A stretch of DNA of 35,689 bases, from positions 1 through 35,689 of the forward strand of contig JAHFQC010000053.1 of the NCBI GenBank assembly GCA_023259375.1, written 5' to 3'. The stretch comes from Alphaproteobacteria bacterium. Lineage in GTDB: Bacteria > Pseudomonadota > Alphaproteobacteria > Micropepsales > Micropepsaceae. The notes under the pieces are model-generated. The model had not been told where the DNA came from. It worked only from the letters and a program-made list of their open reading frames with translations, and searched no databases. This document shows, in pieces, positions 1-10,277 of the stretch (position 1 is the first letter of the stretch; every line of letters begins with the position of its first letter). Both the position numbers and the translations under genes were made by a program.

Positions 1-1
1 T

Positions 2-640
2 GCCCTTTCGTTCGGGGCCGCCCTGGCGAGCGACCAGACCGCGCTCATCGCCAACGCCGCCAACACCGTGCGCCATATGCGCCACGACCAGAGTTTCGGC
101 CCTTCCGCCGACCTGTTGCATCGCGCCCGCGCCGTCCTGATCGTGCCGGGCCTCGTCAAAGGCGGCTTCATGTTCGGTGCCGAAGGCGGCAACGGCGTGC
201 TGCTGCGCCGCGAAGGCATGCGCTGGAGCAATCCCGCCTTCTACACCGTCGCCTCGGGATCGTTCGGGCTGCAAATCGGCCTCGAAAAGGCGGAAGTCGT
301 GATGTTCATCATGAGCCAGCGCGCGCTCGAAGGCATCGAGCGCAACAAGTTCAAAGTCGGCGCCGGAGCCGGGCTCACCGTCGTGACGGTCGGCGCCAAT
401 GCGCAAGGCGCCACCGCGCCCAACCTGTCGGGCGACATCATCATCTGGTCGGCGACCCAGGGCGCCTATGGCGGCTTGACGCTGGAAGGCTCGATCGTCG
501 ATCCCAAGACCGACTGGAACGACGACTTCTACGGCAAGACCACACGGGTCGGCCGCATTCTCTCCGACATGAGCGAACGGCCGGAAACCGCCGAACTCAG
601 GAAAGAACTGGTGGAGACAAGGCGAGCCGGTTCGCCGTAA
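2..640 (+). CDS. SYLF/Ysc84-type lipid-binding protein, 5' end outside window
   Basis: The reading frame is open from base 2, so the start codon lies upstream of the window. The first visible residues (ALSFGAALASDQ) look like the end of a signal peptide followed by a mature start. The rest matches the SYLF (Ysc84, formerly DUF500) family: an opening stretch with ARAVLIVPGLVKGG, then FGAEGGNGVLL, the GSFGLQIG block and a glycine-rich KVGAGAGLTVV segment, ending in DIIIWSATQGAYGGLTLEGS. SYLF domains bind phospholipids; the bacterial secreted versions have no settled role. A GTG at 68 and an ATG at 74 could be read as starts but would remove conserved upstream sequence, so I treat this as a truncated gene. 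It converges on the blaR1-like gene, with a shared terminator between them. Confidence 0.85.
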   Translation, partial: ALSFGAALASDQTALIANAANTVRHMRHDQSFGPSADLLHRARAVLIVPGLVKGGFMFGAEGGNGVLLRREGMRWSNPAFYTVASGSFGLQIGLEKAEVVMFIMSQRALEGIERNKFKVGAGAGLTVVTVGANAQGATAPNLSGDIIIWSATQGAYGGLTLEGSIVDPKTDWNDDFYGKTTRVGRILSDMSERPETAELRKELVETRRAGSP

Positions 641-660
641 GCATCGGCAGACAAACGAAA

Positions 661-685
661 GGCGGCCTCGGAATGCGGGGCCGCC
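661..685. terminator. Bidirectional terminator between convergent genes
   Basis: GGCGGCC at 661-667 pairs perfectly with GGCCGCC at 679-685. The stem lies between two convergent stop codons (640 and 706). T-rich tracts flank it in both directions (TGATGTTTGTG to the right, TTTCGTTT on the other strand), so it can serve both genes. Confidence 0.7.
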
Positions 686-705
686 TGATGTTTGTGTGAA
701 CCGGC

Positions 706-2274
706 TTATTCTTCGTTGTGCCGCGAAGTTTCTTCGGTGACGGTGTCACCGTCCCGGGTGACGCGATGTTCGATGATGAGCCGCTTGCGTTCGGCACGCT
801 CCTGCGCCGCTTCAGCCTTCTGCATGGCGAGCTCGGCCTTCTTCATCGCCTGGGCCACGATGCGATCGAGATCCATGCGAGCAAGTGCCTTCTTGGCAAC
901 CACTTCCCCAACCTTGGCTTCGCGCATTGACTGCTCGGCCTGCTTCATCGCCGCTTCGACGGTCTGATTGATGTTGACTTGGGCGAGCGCCTGGCGGGCT
1001 TCGGCGATAGCGCGGCGCGCTTCGGCATGGGCCTGGGCACGATCCGCGGCGCGCTGGGAGAGACTGGGCGCATACACCGGCGGGATAGGCGGAACCGGAG
1101 GCACGGCCGCCACGTGCGGAACCGGCGGGACCGGTGGAACCGAAGGAACGTCGGCCATGTCGGGCGGCTCCGGCGCTTCCGGCGGATCGTCCGCGGCATC
1201 GGTATCGTTATCAGCAACTTCGACATCATGACGGACAGTGGCATGACGGATGGTCTTGTGGGCTGGCGTGGAATGATGCGGAGCAGCGGCCACCGGGGTT
1301 TGTACTGGCGTCGGTTCTTCGGCCAGCGAAGGACGCACGAGGGCGAGACCGGCGGTCAGCGCCACCGCGGCGACGCCGAGTTTCAACACATCCATTTTGG
1401 TGACTCCGGAACGGGGTTGGTCGGGATCGAGAATGGCTTCGACGCGGGTGTTCAGCATGCGGCGCTCGGCCATCGACAAACTCATGGCATAGGAGAAGCC
1501 GGAAAATTCGCGCGCCAGGCCGACAAGGTGTTCGGCATAGCGGGTGGGTTTGACGCCCGCCGTCAGCACCGCATCGTCGGCGGCGCGTTCGGCATCGGCG
1601 CGCATGGCGCGGGCAGCCAGCCACACCAGCGGATTGGGCCAGTAGAGAGCCGAAGCGGCCATCGCGATCAGGCGGCAGAGGCAATCCTTACGGCGGACAT
1701 GCGCGGCTTCGTGGAGCAGCACGCTGGTCAGGCGTTCGCGCGGCCACGTCACCGAGGCTTTGGGCAACAGCACTACCGGCTTCAACACGCCCCAGGTCAG
1801 CGGCCCCGAATCCGACGCCGGCGAGGTGCGCAAGCGCAACTGCCAGCCAAGGCCGCGGAACGGCGCATCGGCAATGCCGTTCGGAATGTGAGCCACCGAG
1901 CGGCGATGCAAGCGGATGAGGCCGATGCCGCCGATCAGGAGCCGCGCCAGATGGAACAGCACCCCGGCGAGCCACACAGCGGCAACCGCCAGCACCACGT
2001 CGGCCGGATCGATGCCCGCCGCAACCGGCGCCGGCGCAACCACCGGACCATCGGTCGGGACGGCAACGGGCGCGGCGGGCAACAGGATATTCATTTGCGA
2101 CGGCACGAGCAGCGCCGCCAGCGGGAGTGCGAGCAGCACCGCGAAGGCGCCGGTCCAGATCAGATGACGCACGGCGGCAGCGCGTCGATGGCCCAAGCCC
2201 CACGCGGCCGCGATAATCAGGAACGAGGCCAGAAACGCAACGCCCGCGAACAGGATCGTGTTGAGGATGCTCAT
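706..2274 (-). CDS. BlaR1/MecR1-like M56 membrane metallopeptidase with Pro-rich and coiled-coil tail
   Basis: This 522-residue protein has N-terminal membrane helices (about 4-27, 38-58, 92-118), a cytoplasmic M56 zinc-protease block with HEAAH at 188-192 and the downstream ligand motif ERAAD at 229-233, and a further helix near 297-314. In BlaR1/MecR1 an external penicillin-binding domain follows and the protease inactivates the partner repressor. Here the last 200 residues are instead a proline-rich run of VPPVPP-type repeats (about 370-400) and an Ala/Glu/Lys-rich likely coiled coil (about 405-500) ending in a charged tail. The start codon overlaps the stop of the blaI-like gene by ATGA (2271-2274), so the two are translationally coupled. 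I infer a signal-responsive antirepressor for the upstream repressor. The signal is unknown, and nothing supports beta-lactam sensing. Confidence 0.85.
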   Translation of the reverse strand: MSILNTILFAGVAFLASFLIIAAAWGLGHRRAAAVRHLIWTGAFAVLLALPLAALLVPSQMNILLPAAPVAVPTDGPVVAPAPVAAGIDPADVVLAVAAVWLAGVLFHLARLLIGGIGLIRLHRRSVAHIPNGIADAPFRGLGWQLRLRTSPASDSGPLTWGVLKPVVLLPKASVTWPRERLTSVLLHEAAHVRRKDCLCRLIAMAASALYWPNPLVWLAARAMRADAERAADDAVLTAGVKPTRYAEHLVGLAREFSGFSYAMSLSMAERRMLNTRVEAILDPDQPRSGVTKMDVLKLGVAAVALTAGLALVRPSLAEEPTPVQTPVAAAPHHSTPAHKTIRHATVRHDVEVADNDTDAADDPPEAPEPPDMADVPSVPPVPPVPHVAAVPPVPPIPPVYAPSLSQRAADRAQAHAEARRAIAEARQALAQVNINQTVEAAMKQAEQSMREAKVGEVVAKKALARMDLDRIVAQAMKKAELAMQKAEAAQERAERKRLIIEHRVTRDGDTVTEETSRHNEE

Positions 2275-2666
2275 CGTCCTTCCTCCCGGGCCTTTTCGAT
2301 CAGAGCCGACAGGCGATCGAGTTCGCCCCGCGACAGTTTCAGGTCGTCCTGATTCAAGAGCGCTGCCACCACGCCTTCGACCGAATTGTCGAAGAACGTC
2401 GACAGCACCGATTTGACTGCCTTTTGCGCCATCTTCTCGCGCGCCACTTTCGGCTCGTAGACGTAGCGCACGCCGTCGAGACTGTGACGGACATGGCCCT
2501 TCTTCTCGAGAATGCCGAGCAGGGTGCGCACCGCCGTGTTCGACGGCGGATCGGGAAGCGCGTCGGCGATCTGCTGCGCCGTCGCTTTGCCGAGTTTGTA
2601 GAGCGCATCCATGATCTCGCGCTCGCGCCGCGAGAAGCCGTCGGTCTTGTCGGAGTGGGACGCCAT
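2271..2666 (-). CDS. BlaI/MecI/CopY-family transcriptional repressor
   Basis: A 131-residue protein with the BlaI layout: an N-terminal winged helix (SRREREIMDALYKLG, then TAQQIADALP and NTAVRTLLGILEKKGHV as recognition region, then the wing RYVYEP) and a C-terminal dimerisation segment around FFDNSVEGVVAALL. BlaI-type repressors bind dyad operators as dimers and are inactivated when the partner M56 protease is activated. The frame extends upstream to 2729, but the ATG at 2666 (MASHSDK) follows an AAGG Shine-Dalgarno and gives the usual family length. It is the first gene of a two-gene operon with the M56 protein and probably represses that operon through the dyad just upstream. Other targets are not visible in the window. 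Confidence 0.88.
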   Translation of the reverse strand: MASHSDKTDGFSRREREIMDALYKLGKATAQQIADALPDPPSNTAVRTLLGILEKKGHVRHSLDGVRYVYEPKVAREKMAQKAVKSVLSTFFDNSVEGVVAALLNQDDLKLSRGELDRLSALIEKAREEGR

Positions 2667-2677
2667 CGTATTACCTT

Positions 2678-2711
2678 GGTGCCAAATTCTTGGTGCTAAA
2701 TTTTTGGCACC
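2678..2711. promoter_or_regulatory. Candidate BlaI-type operator of the blaI-blaR1-like operon
   Basis: Three related half-sites lie 12-45 bases upstream of the repressor start: GGTGCCAAA (2678-2686), GGTGCTAAA (2692-2700) in the same direction, and TTTGGCACC (2703-2711) inverted. The last two form a 20-base imperfect dyad. A TTGACC -35-like box on the minus strand (2724-2729) lies just upstream, so a bound repressor would cover the promoter. A second dyad, TTCACG-CCCG-CGTGAA, is at 2730-2745. Assignment to BlaI is by position only. Confidence 0.5.
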
Positions 2712-2885
2712 TTTGGCGGCGGCGGTCAATTCACGCCCGCGTGAAATCGGCGTTAAAGCGCAATGCCCAAGTCATACAAAGCCGGGAACAAACCGATTAT
2801 TCCGATTTATTGTAATGTTGTGGAGAAGTGGCCGATGTCGCCCATGCTGTGAAATACAAAAGAAAGTATTCGCACCGGCAACTTC

Positions 2886-2914
2886 TTGACTTGCACAGAC
2901 CCCACTCCTAAACC
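2886..2914 (+). promoter_or_regulatory. Candidate sigma70-type promoter for the small secreted protein
   Basis: TTGACT (2886-2891) and TAAACC (2909-2914) are 17 bases apart, which would start a leader of about 50 bases before the ATG at 2970. The rest of the divergent region 2746-2885 shows no gene. Confidence 0.4.
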
Positions 2915-2969
2915 CGCGCCCCTCAACTTGCGTGTCTGGTTCGTCTGCAATTTCCAACAGGAGAGACCC

Positions 2970-3338
2970 ATGACATCTCTTGCAAGACCTGTAGCGTTCG
3001 CCGTTGCCTTTCTGATTGCACCGTCGTTCGCCGCCGACACCCCCGCGAGCGATCCGCCCGGCCTGTGGCTGACGCTGAAAAACGAGTGCCCGGGACCGGC
3101 CGCCGCCAATGTCGCCGACAAAACCTGCGCCGTCGCCATCGGCACCGCCAGCTTCGTGCGCACGGTCCAGAGCGGCGAAGTTCCGGCCGGGTTCACCGCG
3201 AAAATCACCGCCTGCGCCGATAAAGCCGGTGATGGCGTACTGCAGTTCTCGCCGCTGAAAGGCGCCACCGCGCCGGTATATGTGACGGTGAAGCCGAACG
3301 GCGTCGCCGCTTACCCCAAAGCCTTCTGCAAGAAATAG
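2970..3338 (+). CDS. Small secreted protein with four cysteines, unknown function
   Basis: I do not recognise a family. The 122-residue product begins with a clear Sec signal peptide (MTSLARPVAFAVAFLIAPSFAA), giving a mature protein of about 100 residues. It has four cysteines (in NECPG, KTCAV, TACAD and the near C-terminal FCKK), which would suit two disulfide bonds in the periplasm. The frame is open further upstream (from 2886), but the ATG at 2970 has AGGAGAG at 2959-2965 and starts the signal peptide, so it is the likely start. It is a single gene with its own candidate promoter and a shared terminator at its end. It is divergent from the blaI-like operon, so the repressor might also control it; that is speculation. 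Confidence 0.65.
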   Translation: MTSLARPVAFAVAFLIAPSFAADTPASDPPGLWLTLKNECPGPAAANVADKTCAVAIGTASFVRTVQSGEVPAGFTAKITACADKAGDGVLQFSPLKGATAPVYVTVKPNGVAAYPKAFCKK

Positions 3339-3345
3339 TCTTTGC

Positions 3346-3373
3346 GCGAGGTGTGCCAAACGGTGCACCTCGC
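3346..3373. terminator. Bidirectional terminator hairpin
   Basis: GCGAGGTG (3346-3353) pairs perfectly with CACCTCGC (3366-3373) across a 12-base loop that can pair partly. It lies between the convergent stops at 3338 and 3381. Short T-rich stretches flank it (GTTTCAC to the right; AAAG on the left reads CTTT on the other strand). Confidence 0.65.
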
Positions 3374-3380
3374 TCGCGTT

Positions 3381-3710
3381 TCACACAGCCGCGGCTGTCA
3401 CCACAGCGCCGGCGAGCTTGATCACCTCTGTGAGGACCGCGATTACAGCGGCGGCGGTCTTGAGATCCGCCAGCTCGGTTTTCAGGGCCTTGGTTTGGGC
3501 AGCAAGCTGGTCGCTCAACTCTTCCACCGTCGCGTTGAAATCTTTGAGCTCGCTGGCCTTGGCTTTCCAGAAGATGTCGCGCAGCGCGTCGCGCCGGGAA
3601 ATCAGAGTCTGCTGTTCGGCGCCGCTACAGAGCGGCAGAAGGCTCACCATATGGCTGTCGATGTCGTCCAGCGTTCCCTTCAGCAACTCTTCGAATTGCA
3701 CTTGGGTCAT
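3381..3710 (-). CDS. Small helical protein with hydrophobic C-terminal tail, unknown function
   Basis: I do not recognise this 109-residue protein. It has no signal peptide. It looks all-helical: residues 1-80 are charged, with a heptad-like stretch (ATVEELSDQLAAQTKALKTELADL) suggesting a coiled coil. The last 25 residues, after KTAAAVIAVLTEVIKL, are strongly hydrophobic and Ala/Val-rich, which could be a membrane-inserting or amphipathic tail. Its ATG overlaps the stop of the upstream lipoprotein gene by ATGA (3707-3710), so the two are translationally coupled and probably act together. The gene ends at a bidirectional terminator. Confidence 0.65.
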   Translation of the reverse strand: MTQVQFEELLKGTLDDIDSHMVSLLPLCSGAEQQTLISRRDALRDIFWKAKASELKDFNATVEELSDQLAAQTKALKTELADLKTAAAVIAVLTEVIKLAGAVVTAAAV

Positions 3711-4705
3711 TTATCAGTCCCCGAATTGGCGGTGACGAGACGCTTCAGACTGGCCGCCAGCGTGGCGAGACGGCCGACATCGACCGGACCATCGGCTTCG
3801 AGCTTGTTGTGCTCGACGACCAGCGCATCGAGACCGGCGGTGATCCGGTCGAAGCCCGTGCCCAAGCGGGCCTGCGCCCGCTCCGCCCGCGCCGCCAGCA
3901 AGGTTTCGACGCCCTTTTTCAACGCCACGTCTTGCGGCGGATCTGGGGCCACTACCAGGCCGGAGTCAGCGAGCAGCGGCGCCAGAACGGGGCGCGCGTC
4001 GACCAGACCGGCGCACCACATCGTGGCCGCCACTTCCCAACTCACCCTTGTTTCCTCGGCCCGCACGTCCACGAACGCACTGCGATGGGCCTTCAAAGCC
4101 GCCGATACACGCTCTACGATGGCGCGCAGGCTTTTGCTCGCGCTCTTCACCGCGTCTTCCTGGGCATGCTGGGCGAACAACCCTCCGGCCGCAGCAATCA
4201 GCGCGCCAGCCTTATCGGGGATGCTCGGCTCATTCAGCTTGCCTAACAGGCCGTTGGCAGCCGACACCGTGCCTTCGAGATTGCTCTGCACCGCGCCCTT
4301 GGCGTCATAGGTCGCGAGAGCGCCGAAAGCGGCGTAAGTGCTCGAGAGTTGCGTGAAGAAGGCCTCCGTCTTGTCGAGTCTCTGGAAATACTCGTCGGCA
4401 CTCTTGCGTCCCTCGGCGCTGAGCGGCGTCAGGCCGTAGACGTTGCAGGGCGGCGGCGTATCCGCAGCAGCGCGGGCCTTGCCTTTCGGCGGCGACGCAT
4501 CGCGCGGCGGCGGCAGCGGATATTGAGCGGCGAAGCTCAGTCCATCGAGATAGCCTTGATAGCCGTCCGCCGTGGCATCGATATAGTCGACAGTTGCGCC
4601 CGAAGCGGCTTGACCGGCCGAGGCGAGTTTGGCCGCATTGTCGAGAACTGGGGACGACGCGCAGCCCGCCAGAACGAACGCACACGCAATCGCGTATTTG
4701 AACAT
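3707..4705 (-). CDS. Helical lipoprotein of unknown family
   Basis: The N-terminus MFKYAIACAFVLAGCASS is a lipoprotein signal with lipobox VLAGC, so the mature protein should be anchored by a lipid on its cysteine. The remaining 315 or so residues are Ala-rich and predicted mainly helical from composition, with a short Pro-rich segment (PLPPPRDASPPKG) near residue 70. Two later cysteines (in PPPCNVYG and ATMWCAGL) are present. No family comes to mind. The start is either the ATG at 4705, preceded by a G-rich GGGGTGGGG Shine-Dalgarno, or a GTG at 4714; I prefer the ATG. It is the first gene of a two-gene unit with the coupled helical protein at 3381-3710. The 102 bases upstream (4706-4807) hold no gene and presumably the promoter. 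Confidence 0.72.
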   Translation of the reverse strand: MFKYAIACAFVLAGCASSPVLDNAAKLASAGQAASGATVDYIDATADGYQGYLDGLSFAAQYPLPPPRDASPPKGKARAAADTPPPCNVYGLTPLSAEGRKSADEYFQRLDKTEAFFTQLSSTYAAFGALATYDAKGAVQSNLEGTVSAANGLLGKLNEPSIPDKAGALIAAAGGLFAQHAQEDAVKSASKSLRAIVERVSAALKAHRSAFVDVRAEETRVSWEVAATMWCAGLVDARPVLAPLLADSGLVVAPDPPQDVALKKGVETLLAARAERAQARLGTGFDRITAGLDALVVEHNKLEADGPVDVGRLATLAASLKRLVTANSGTDK

Positions 4706-4807
4706 GATCCCCACCCCAGTGGTTCATCAGTTCAACAAACGATACAACCAGAAATAGTCGAAGACAACAAGGAACACGCAGGGGACCCGCCCGCGCTTGC
4801 TGCCTTG

Positions 4808-7621
4808 CTAGCGCCGAACCGCGTAAAGCGCAGTGCGGGTCGGGACGAACAAGGTGTTGCCGTCAAACACCAATCCGGTGGCGTGCTCGGGCATCACGAT
4901 GGTGTCGGTGTGTTTTCCAGCGGCGTCATAAACGTAGATGTTGCCGTCCGCGATATAGACGTTCCCTGACGCATCACTCACCGCCGCTTCGCCGCCGCGT
5001 TCGGCGAACAGCCGCCAATTGCTCAGGCGTCCGTCGGCGCCGACTTCGGCCGCATAGGTACGGGTTTCCAATTCCTCGCTGAGATACACCGTGCTGCCGG
5101 GCTTGGCGGCGGCGAACTGGAAGGCGCGATACTGCGGCGCCATCTTGATGCCCCAGCTCATATGCCCTTCGAGGAAATCAGCCGCAGCGGGCCATGACAG
5201 CGTGCCGTCGGGCGACACGAACCACGCGGTGGGCCTGCCCAGCATCGTGCGATCAAGCGTCCAGCTGCCGGACGGCAGCAGATAGCGCGCCCCGGCGGGA
5301 CGCGATTGCGGCGTCAGAACCTTCATCGTGTGGTCGGGCGCCAGCGCATAGACGACACCCTTGTCGTGATACGACACCGCCATCACGTTACCGGCGCCGT
5401 CGACGGCAAGATTGACCGGCGCCAGCGGCGCATCGGCCACATTCTCCAGGTGTCCGTTCCAGCGATAAAGCGTCTGGCGCAGCGTATCGATGAAATAGAG
5501 CGCGCCGTCCGGTCCTGCGGCTGCACCCGAGACATTGACAAAGCCGTCGGCCAGCTTGGTGAGCCGTTTGTCGAGCGGCGCCGCCTGCGGACCAGGGTTG
5601 ATGTCGAGCACGGCCAGTTCGCGATCATAAACCGTGACGCCGCGATCGGTATCGACCACGGAGGCATCGAAGATGACCTTGCTGTTGGAATAGTTGTGCA
5701 AATTGCGGAAGCGGATGTCGCGCGAGCCCGACACCTTGACCTGCATCGGCGCCGGCTGGTCGGCGGAGATGACGCGATACGCAAATGTGTTGGCAAACAG
5801 AATGTCCTGCGAAGCGATCACTTCCAGCGGCAGGGTATGGCCGCTTTCACCGCGCTCCTCTTCGGTCTGCAAGGCATAGAACTGCCAATGGGCGGAGTTG
5901 CGGATCTGTACCTCGTGACGGACATGATGCTCGACCGAAAGCTGATAGACCCGGCCGGGGGTCGTGCTGTCCGCCACCACCATACCGGCCTCGGCGAAGG
6001 TCGATGGCGTCCAGATGTCGAGGAAGGTGCCGCCGCCGGTGACCATCAGGCTGGGATACTGGCTGTCCCAGCGCCGCGCCGGATCGGGATCGGCCGAGTG
6101 ATTGGCGTTGTAGGGATAGTCGTAGGGGTAATTGGCAAACATGGGCGGCGGCGGTGCACTGTCGGCCGTCCGCGGCGTGCCATGCCCACCCAGGAAGCGC
6201 ACGTCGTTGATGAACGAGTCCGTCCCCGAGCGCCACAGCACGCCCGCGGCGCGCGGATTGTTGCCGCTGGTATAAACGCCAAGACCGGCGAGAATGTTGG
6301 TGCCGCCGGCCGGGGTTTCGATCAACGGCTTGAGAGGACCGACACCGGCAAAAGCGGGCGTTGCGTCGGGCAGCAGAATCTGCGTCGCGGCGGGATGCAG
6401 TCCGATCAGCACGGTGTCGGACTTCAGCGACAGCGTCGCGCTGACCTTATAAATCCCGCTCGGGAAATAGAGCACGCGATGAACGGCGATGGCTTTCTGG
6501 AGCGCGGCGGTGTCGTCGGTCTTGCCGTCGCCGCGAGCGCCCGCTTCGCGCACATTAAACCAATCCGCCATCGGCGGAATCGCCTTCAGATCGGAAACCG
6601 GAGCCGCGGCCGTGCCGGGCGCCGCGTCGAATGTGGTGGCCATCGCGGGTTCGGCGGCGGCGTCCGCGAACGTCAGTCCGTGCGAGAAACGCTTGACGAC
6701 ATAATCGGCCGCCGGCGCCGCGAATTTCCGGCCGGAATCGGTCATCGCGGCAAACACCGGCACGTTGCGGCAGGAGATGCGTTCCATACTGATCTGGTTG
6801 CGCGCGGTCTTTTCCATGCCGAAAGCAAACGCCGGTCCGGAGACGTCCTCCAGCACCGCGTCGCTGACCCACAATTCGTGGACGGTGTCCGGCTCCAGCG
6901 CCACGGCCGCGGGGACATGACGGAACACCGGACGGATCAACGTCAGCCCGGCATCATGCTCGCGGATGGCCGCCTCGCGCTGGCCCTCGAACACGCTGTC
7001 GATCACAGTGAGCTGCCAGCCCGGCGACGGTTGGCCGGTCCAGAGGCCGTAACGACCGCCGATGAAGCGCACATCCTCGATGACATTGCCGCTTTCGTGA
7101 ATGCCCGCCAGCGCCGAACCGAGCCGCATCTCGGAATGGGCGATGAAGGAATGCTGGGCATATTTGGAGCGTATCGCCACCGCACCGGGATTGCCTTCAC
7201 CGATCTCGATATCGATGTTCGACAGCGCCGAATAGAACGTGCCGGGATTGGCATCAGGGACGGGCTGGCCCGCAGCCGGACGATCACCGGCAAAGAACAG
7301 CAGCACCTTTTCCGCGCCCGCAAACCCGGGCGTCGCGGCGGGAACTGACAGCACTGGACGGCTGGCGCCGTAGCCGATCAGGCGGATGCCCGGCCAGATG
7401 GTGACGGTATCCTTGAGGACATAGCGGCCGGGCGCCAGGAACACGATGCCGAGTTTGCTTTTGGCCTGAACCGCATCGATCGCCGCCTGCAGCGTGGCGG
7501 TGTCATTGGAACCGGGGGCAATGTATTGGGCTGCGGGGTCGTTGGGACGCGCCTCGTAAACCGACCGGGCGGACGCCGGGATCGCCAAAGCCGCCAGCAT
7601 CGCCAGCACCATCCATTTCAT
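4808..7621 (-). CDS. Secreted tandem beta-helix protein (GH55/pectate-lyase-3-like) fused to a beta-propeller
   Basis: The 937-residue product has a Sec signal peptide (residues 1-18). A first Pectate_lyase_3-type opening is at 37-95 ([12 protein letters not shown], then FLAPGRYVL), and a second at 353-415 ([20 protein letters not shown], then YFPSGIYKV); each starts a right-handed beta-helix. Two such helices in tandem is the architecture of GH55 beta-1,3-glucanases, and polysaccharide cleavage is a reasonable guess, but I cannot identify the catalytic acid. From about 690 to the end, repeats such as [30 protein letters not shown] and [11 protein letters not shown] look like an NHL/SMP-30-type propeller. 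GGGAAGG at 7629-7635 is the Shine-Dalgarno. It is a single gene behind a LacI-type operator, consistent with induction by a sugar. Confidence 0.75.
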   Translation of the reverse strand: MKWMVLAMLAALAIPASARSVYEARPNDPAAQYIAPGSNDTATLQAAIDAVQAKSKLGIVFLAPGRYVLKDTVTIWPGIRLIGYGASRPVLSVPAATPGFAGAEKVLLFFAGDRPAAGQPVPDANPGTFYSALSNIDIEIGEGNPGAVAIRSKYAQHSFIAHSEMRLGSALAGIHESGNVIEDVRFIGGRYGLWTGQPSPGWQLTVIDSVFEGQREAAIREHDAGLTLIRPVFRHVPAAVALEPDTVHELWVSDAVLEDVSGPAFAFGMEKTARNQISMERISCRNVPVFAAMTDSGRKFAAPAADYVVKRFSHGLTFADAAAEPAMATTFDAAPGTAAAPVSDLKAIPPMADWFNVREAGARGDGKTDDTAALQKAIAVHRVLYFPSGIYKVSATLSLKSDTVLIGLHPAATQILLPDATPAFAGVGPLKPLIETPAGGTNILAGLGVYTSGNNPRAAGVLWRSGTDSFINDVRFLGGHGTPRTADSAPPPPMFANYPYDYPYNANHSADPDPARRWDSQYPSLMVTGGGTFLDIWTPSTFAEAGMVVADSTTPGRVYQLSVEHHVRHEVQIRNSAHWQFYALQTEEERGESGHTLPLEVIASQDILFANTFAYRVISADQPAPMQVKVSGSRDIRFRNLHNYSNSKVIFDASVVDTDRGVTVYDRELAVLDINPGPQAAPLDKRLTKLADGFVNVSGAAAGPDGALYFIDTLRQTLYRWNGHLENVADAPLAPVNLAVDGAGNVMAVSYHDKGVVYALAPDHTMKVLTPQSRPAGARYLLPSGSWTLDRTMLGRPTAWFVSPDGTLSWPAAADFLEGHMSWGIKMAPQYRAFQFAAAKPGSTVYLSEELETRTYAAEVGADGRLSNWRLFAERGGEAAVSDASGNVYIADGNIYVYDAAGKHTDTIVMPEHATGLVFDGNTLFVPTRTALYAVRR

Positions 7622-7649
7622 GACATTGCCTTCCCTGCGTTTTTCTTTT

Positions 7650-7688
7650 TATGGAATCGATTCCATACGCAGACCACCCCGAGGTCAA
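7650..7688 (-). promoter_or_regulatory. LacI-family operator overlapping a promoter
   Basis: TATGGAATCGATTCCATA (7650-7667) is a perfect 18-base palindrome with the central CG typical of LacI/GalR-family operators. It ends 28 bases before the ATG of the beta-helix gene. On the minus strand TTGACC (7683-7688) lies 17 bases from TGGAAT (7660-7665), so the operator would cover the -10 box and block transcription. No LacI-family gene is in the window. Confidence 0.7.
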
Positions 7689-7821
7689 GGCTACGTCGAA
7701 CTGCGCCTCGTTCAGATTGCTCCCCAGGCTCCGACCCGTCCCCCCCGCCCATGCTGCCGGCGCCAGCAACGCCGGGTCAGATTCTAGTGCCGAGGCACTG
7801 CACAAACCAGGAACAAGCCCC

Positions 7822-7834
7822 TATATTCCTCCCT
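7822..7834 (+). promoter_or_regulatory. Candidate -10 box of a leaderless uvrB transcript
   Basis: TATATT at 7822-7827 ends 7 bases before the ATG at 7835, and no Shine-Dalgarno precedes that ATG. This fits transcription starting at the start codon. No good -35 box is visible (TGCACA at 7799). The rest of 7668-7821 shows no gene. Confidence 0.35.
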
Positions 7835-10141
<2,307 letters not shown>

Positions 10142-10277
10142 AGCCTCCGGGCGAGCGCTAACCCCTGAGCCCCAAGGATCCGCTGGCAATGTGCCACACC
10201 AAATTTTCGGAAGAGTTGTCGTAAGTTCGCGCGCAAAGTGAATTCGCCGGCGAACGGCGCTGTTGGGGGAAATCTTG

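Noticed and set aside
979..2352. A 457-codon open frame on the plus strand opposite the BlaR1-like gene
   Set aside because: Arg/Gly/His-rich without motifs; the opposite strand carries the HEAAH protease and the ATGA-coupled repressor.
706..2666. Beta-lactam resistance operon
   Set aside because: There is no beta-lactamase gene and no penicillin-binding sensor domain; blaI/M56 pairs control many other things.
5306..7348. A 680-codon open frame on the plus strand
   Set aside because: It lies wholly opposite the secreted beta-helix gene. Its product is Arg/His/Gly-rich without domains, the usual mirror of a GC-rich coding strand.
7698..7713. GAAC-N8-GTTC upstream of uvrB as a possible SOS box
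   Set aside because: Alphaproteobacterial LexA sites are direct repeats GTTC-N7-GTTC (or GAAC-N7-GAAC). This is inverted with the wrong spacing.
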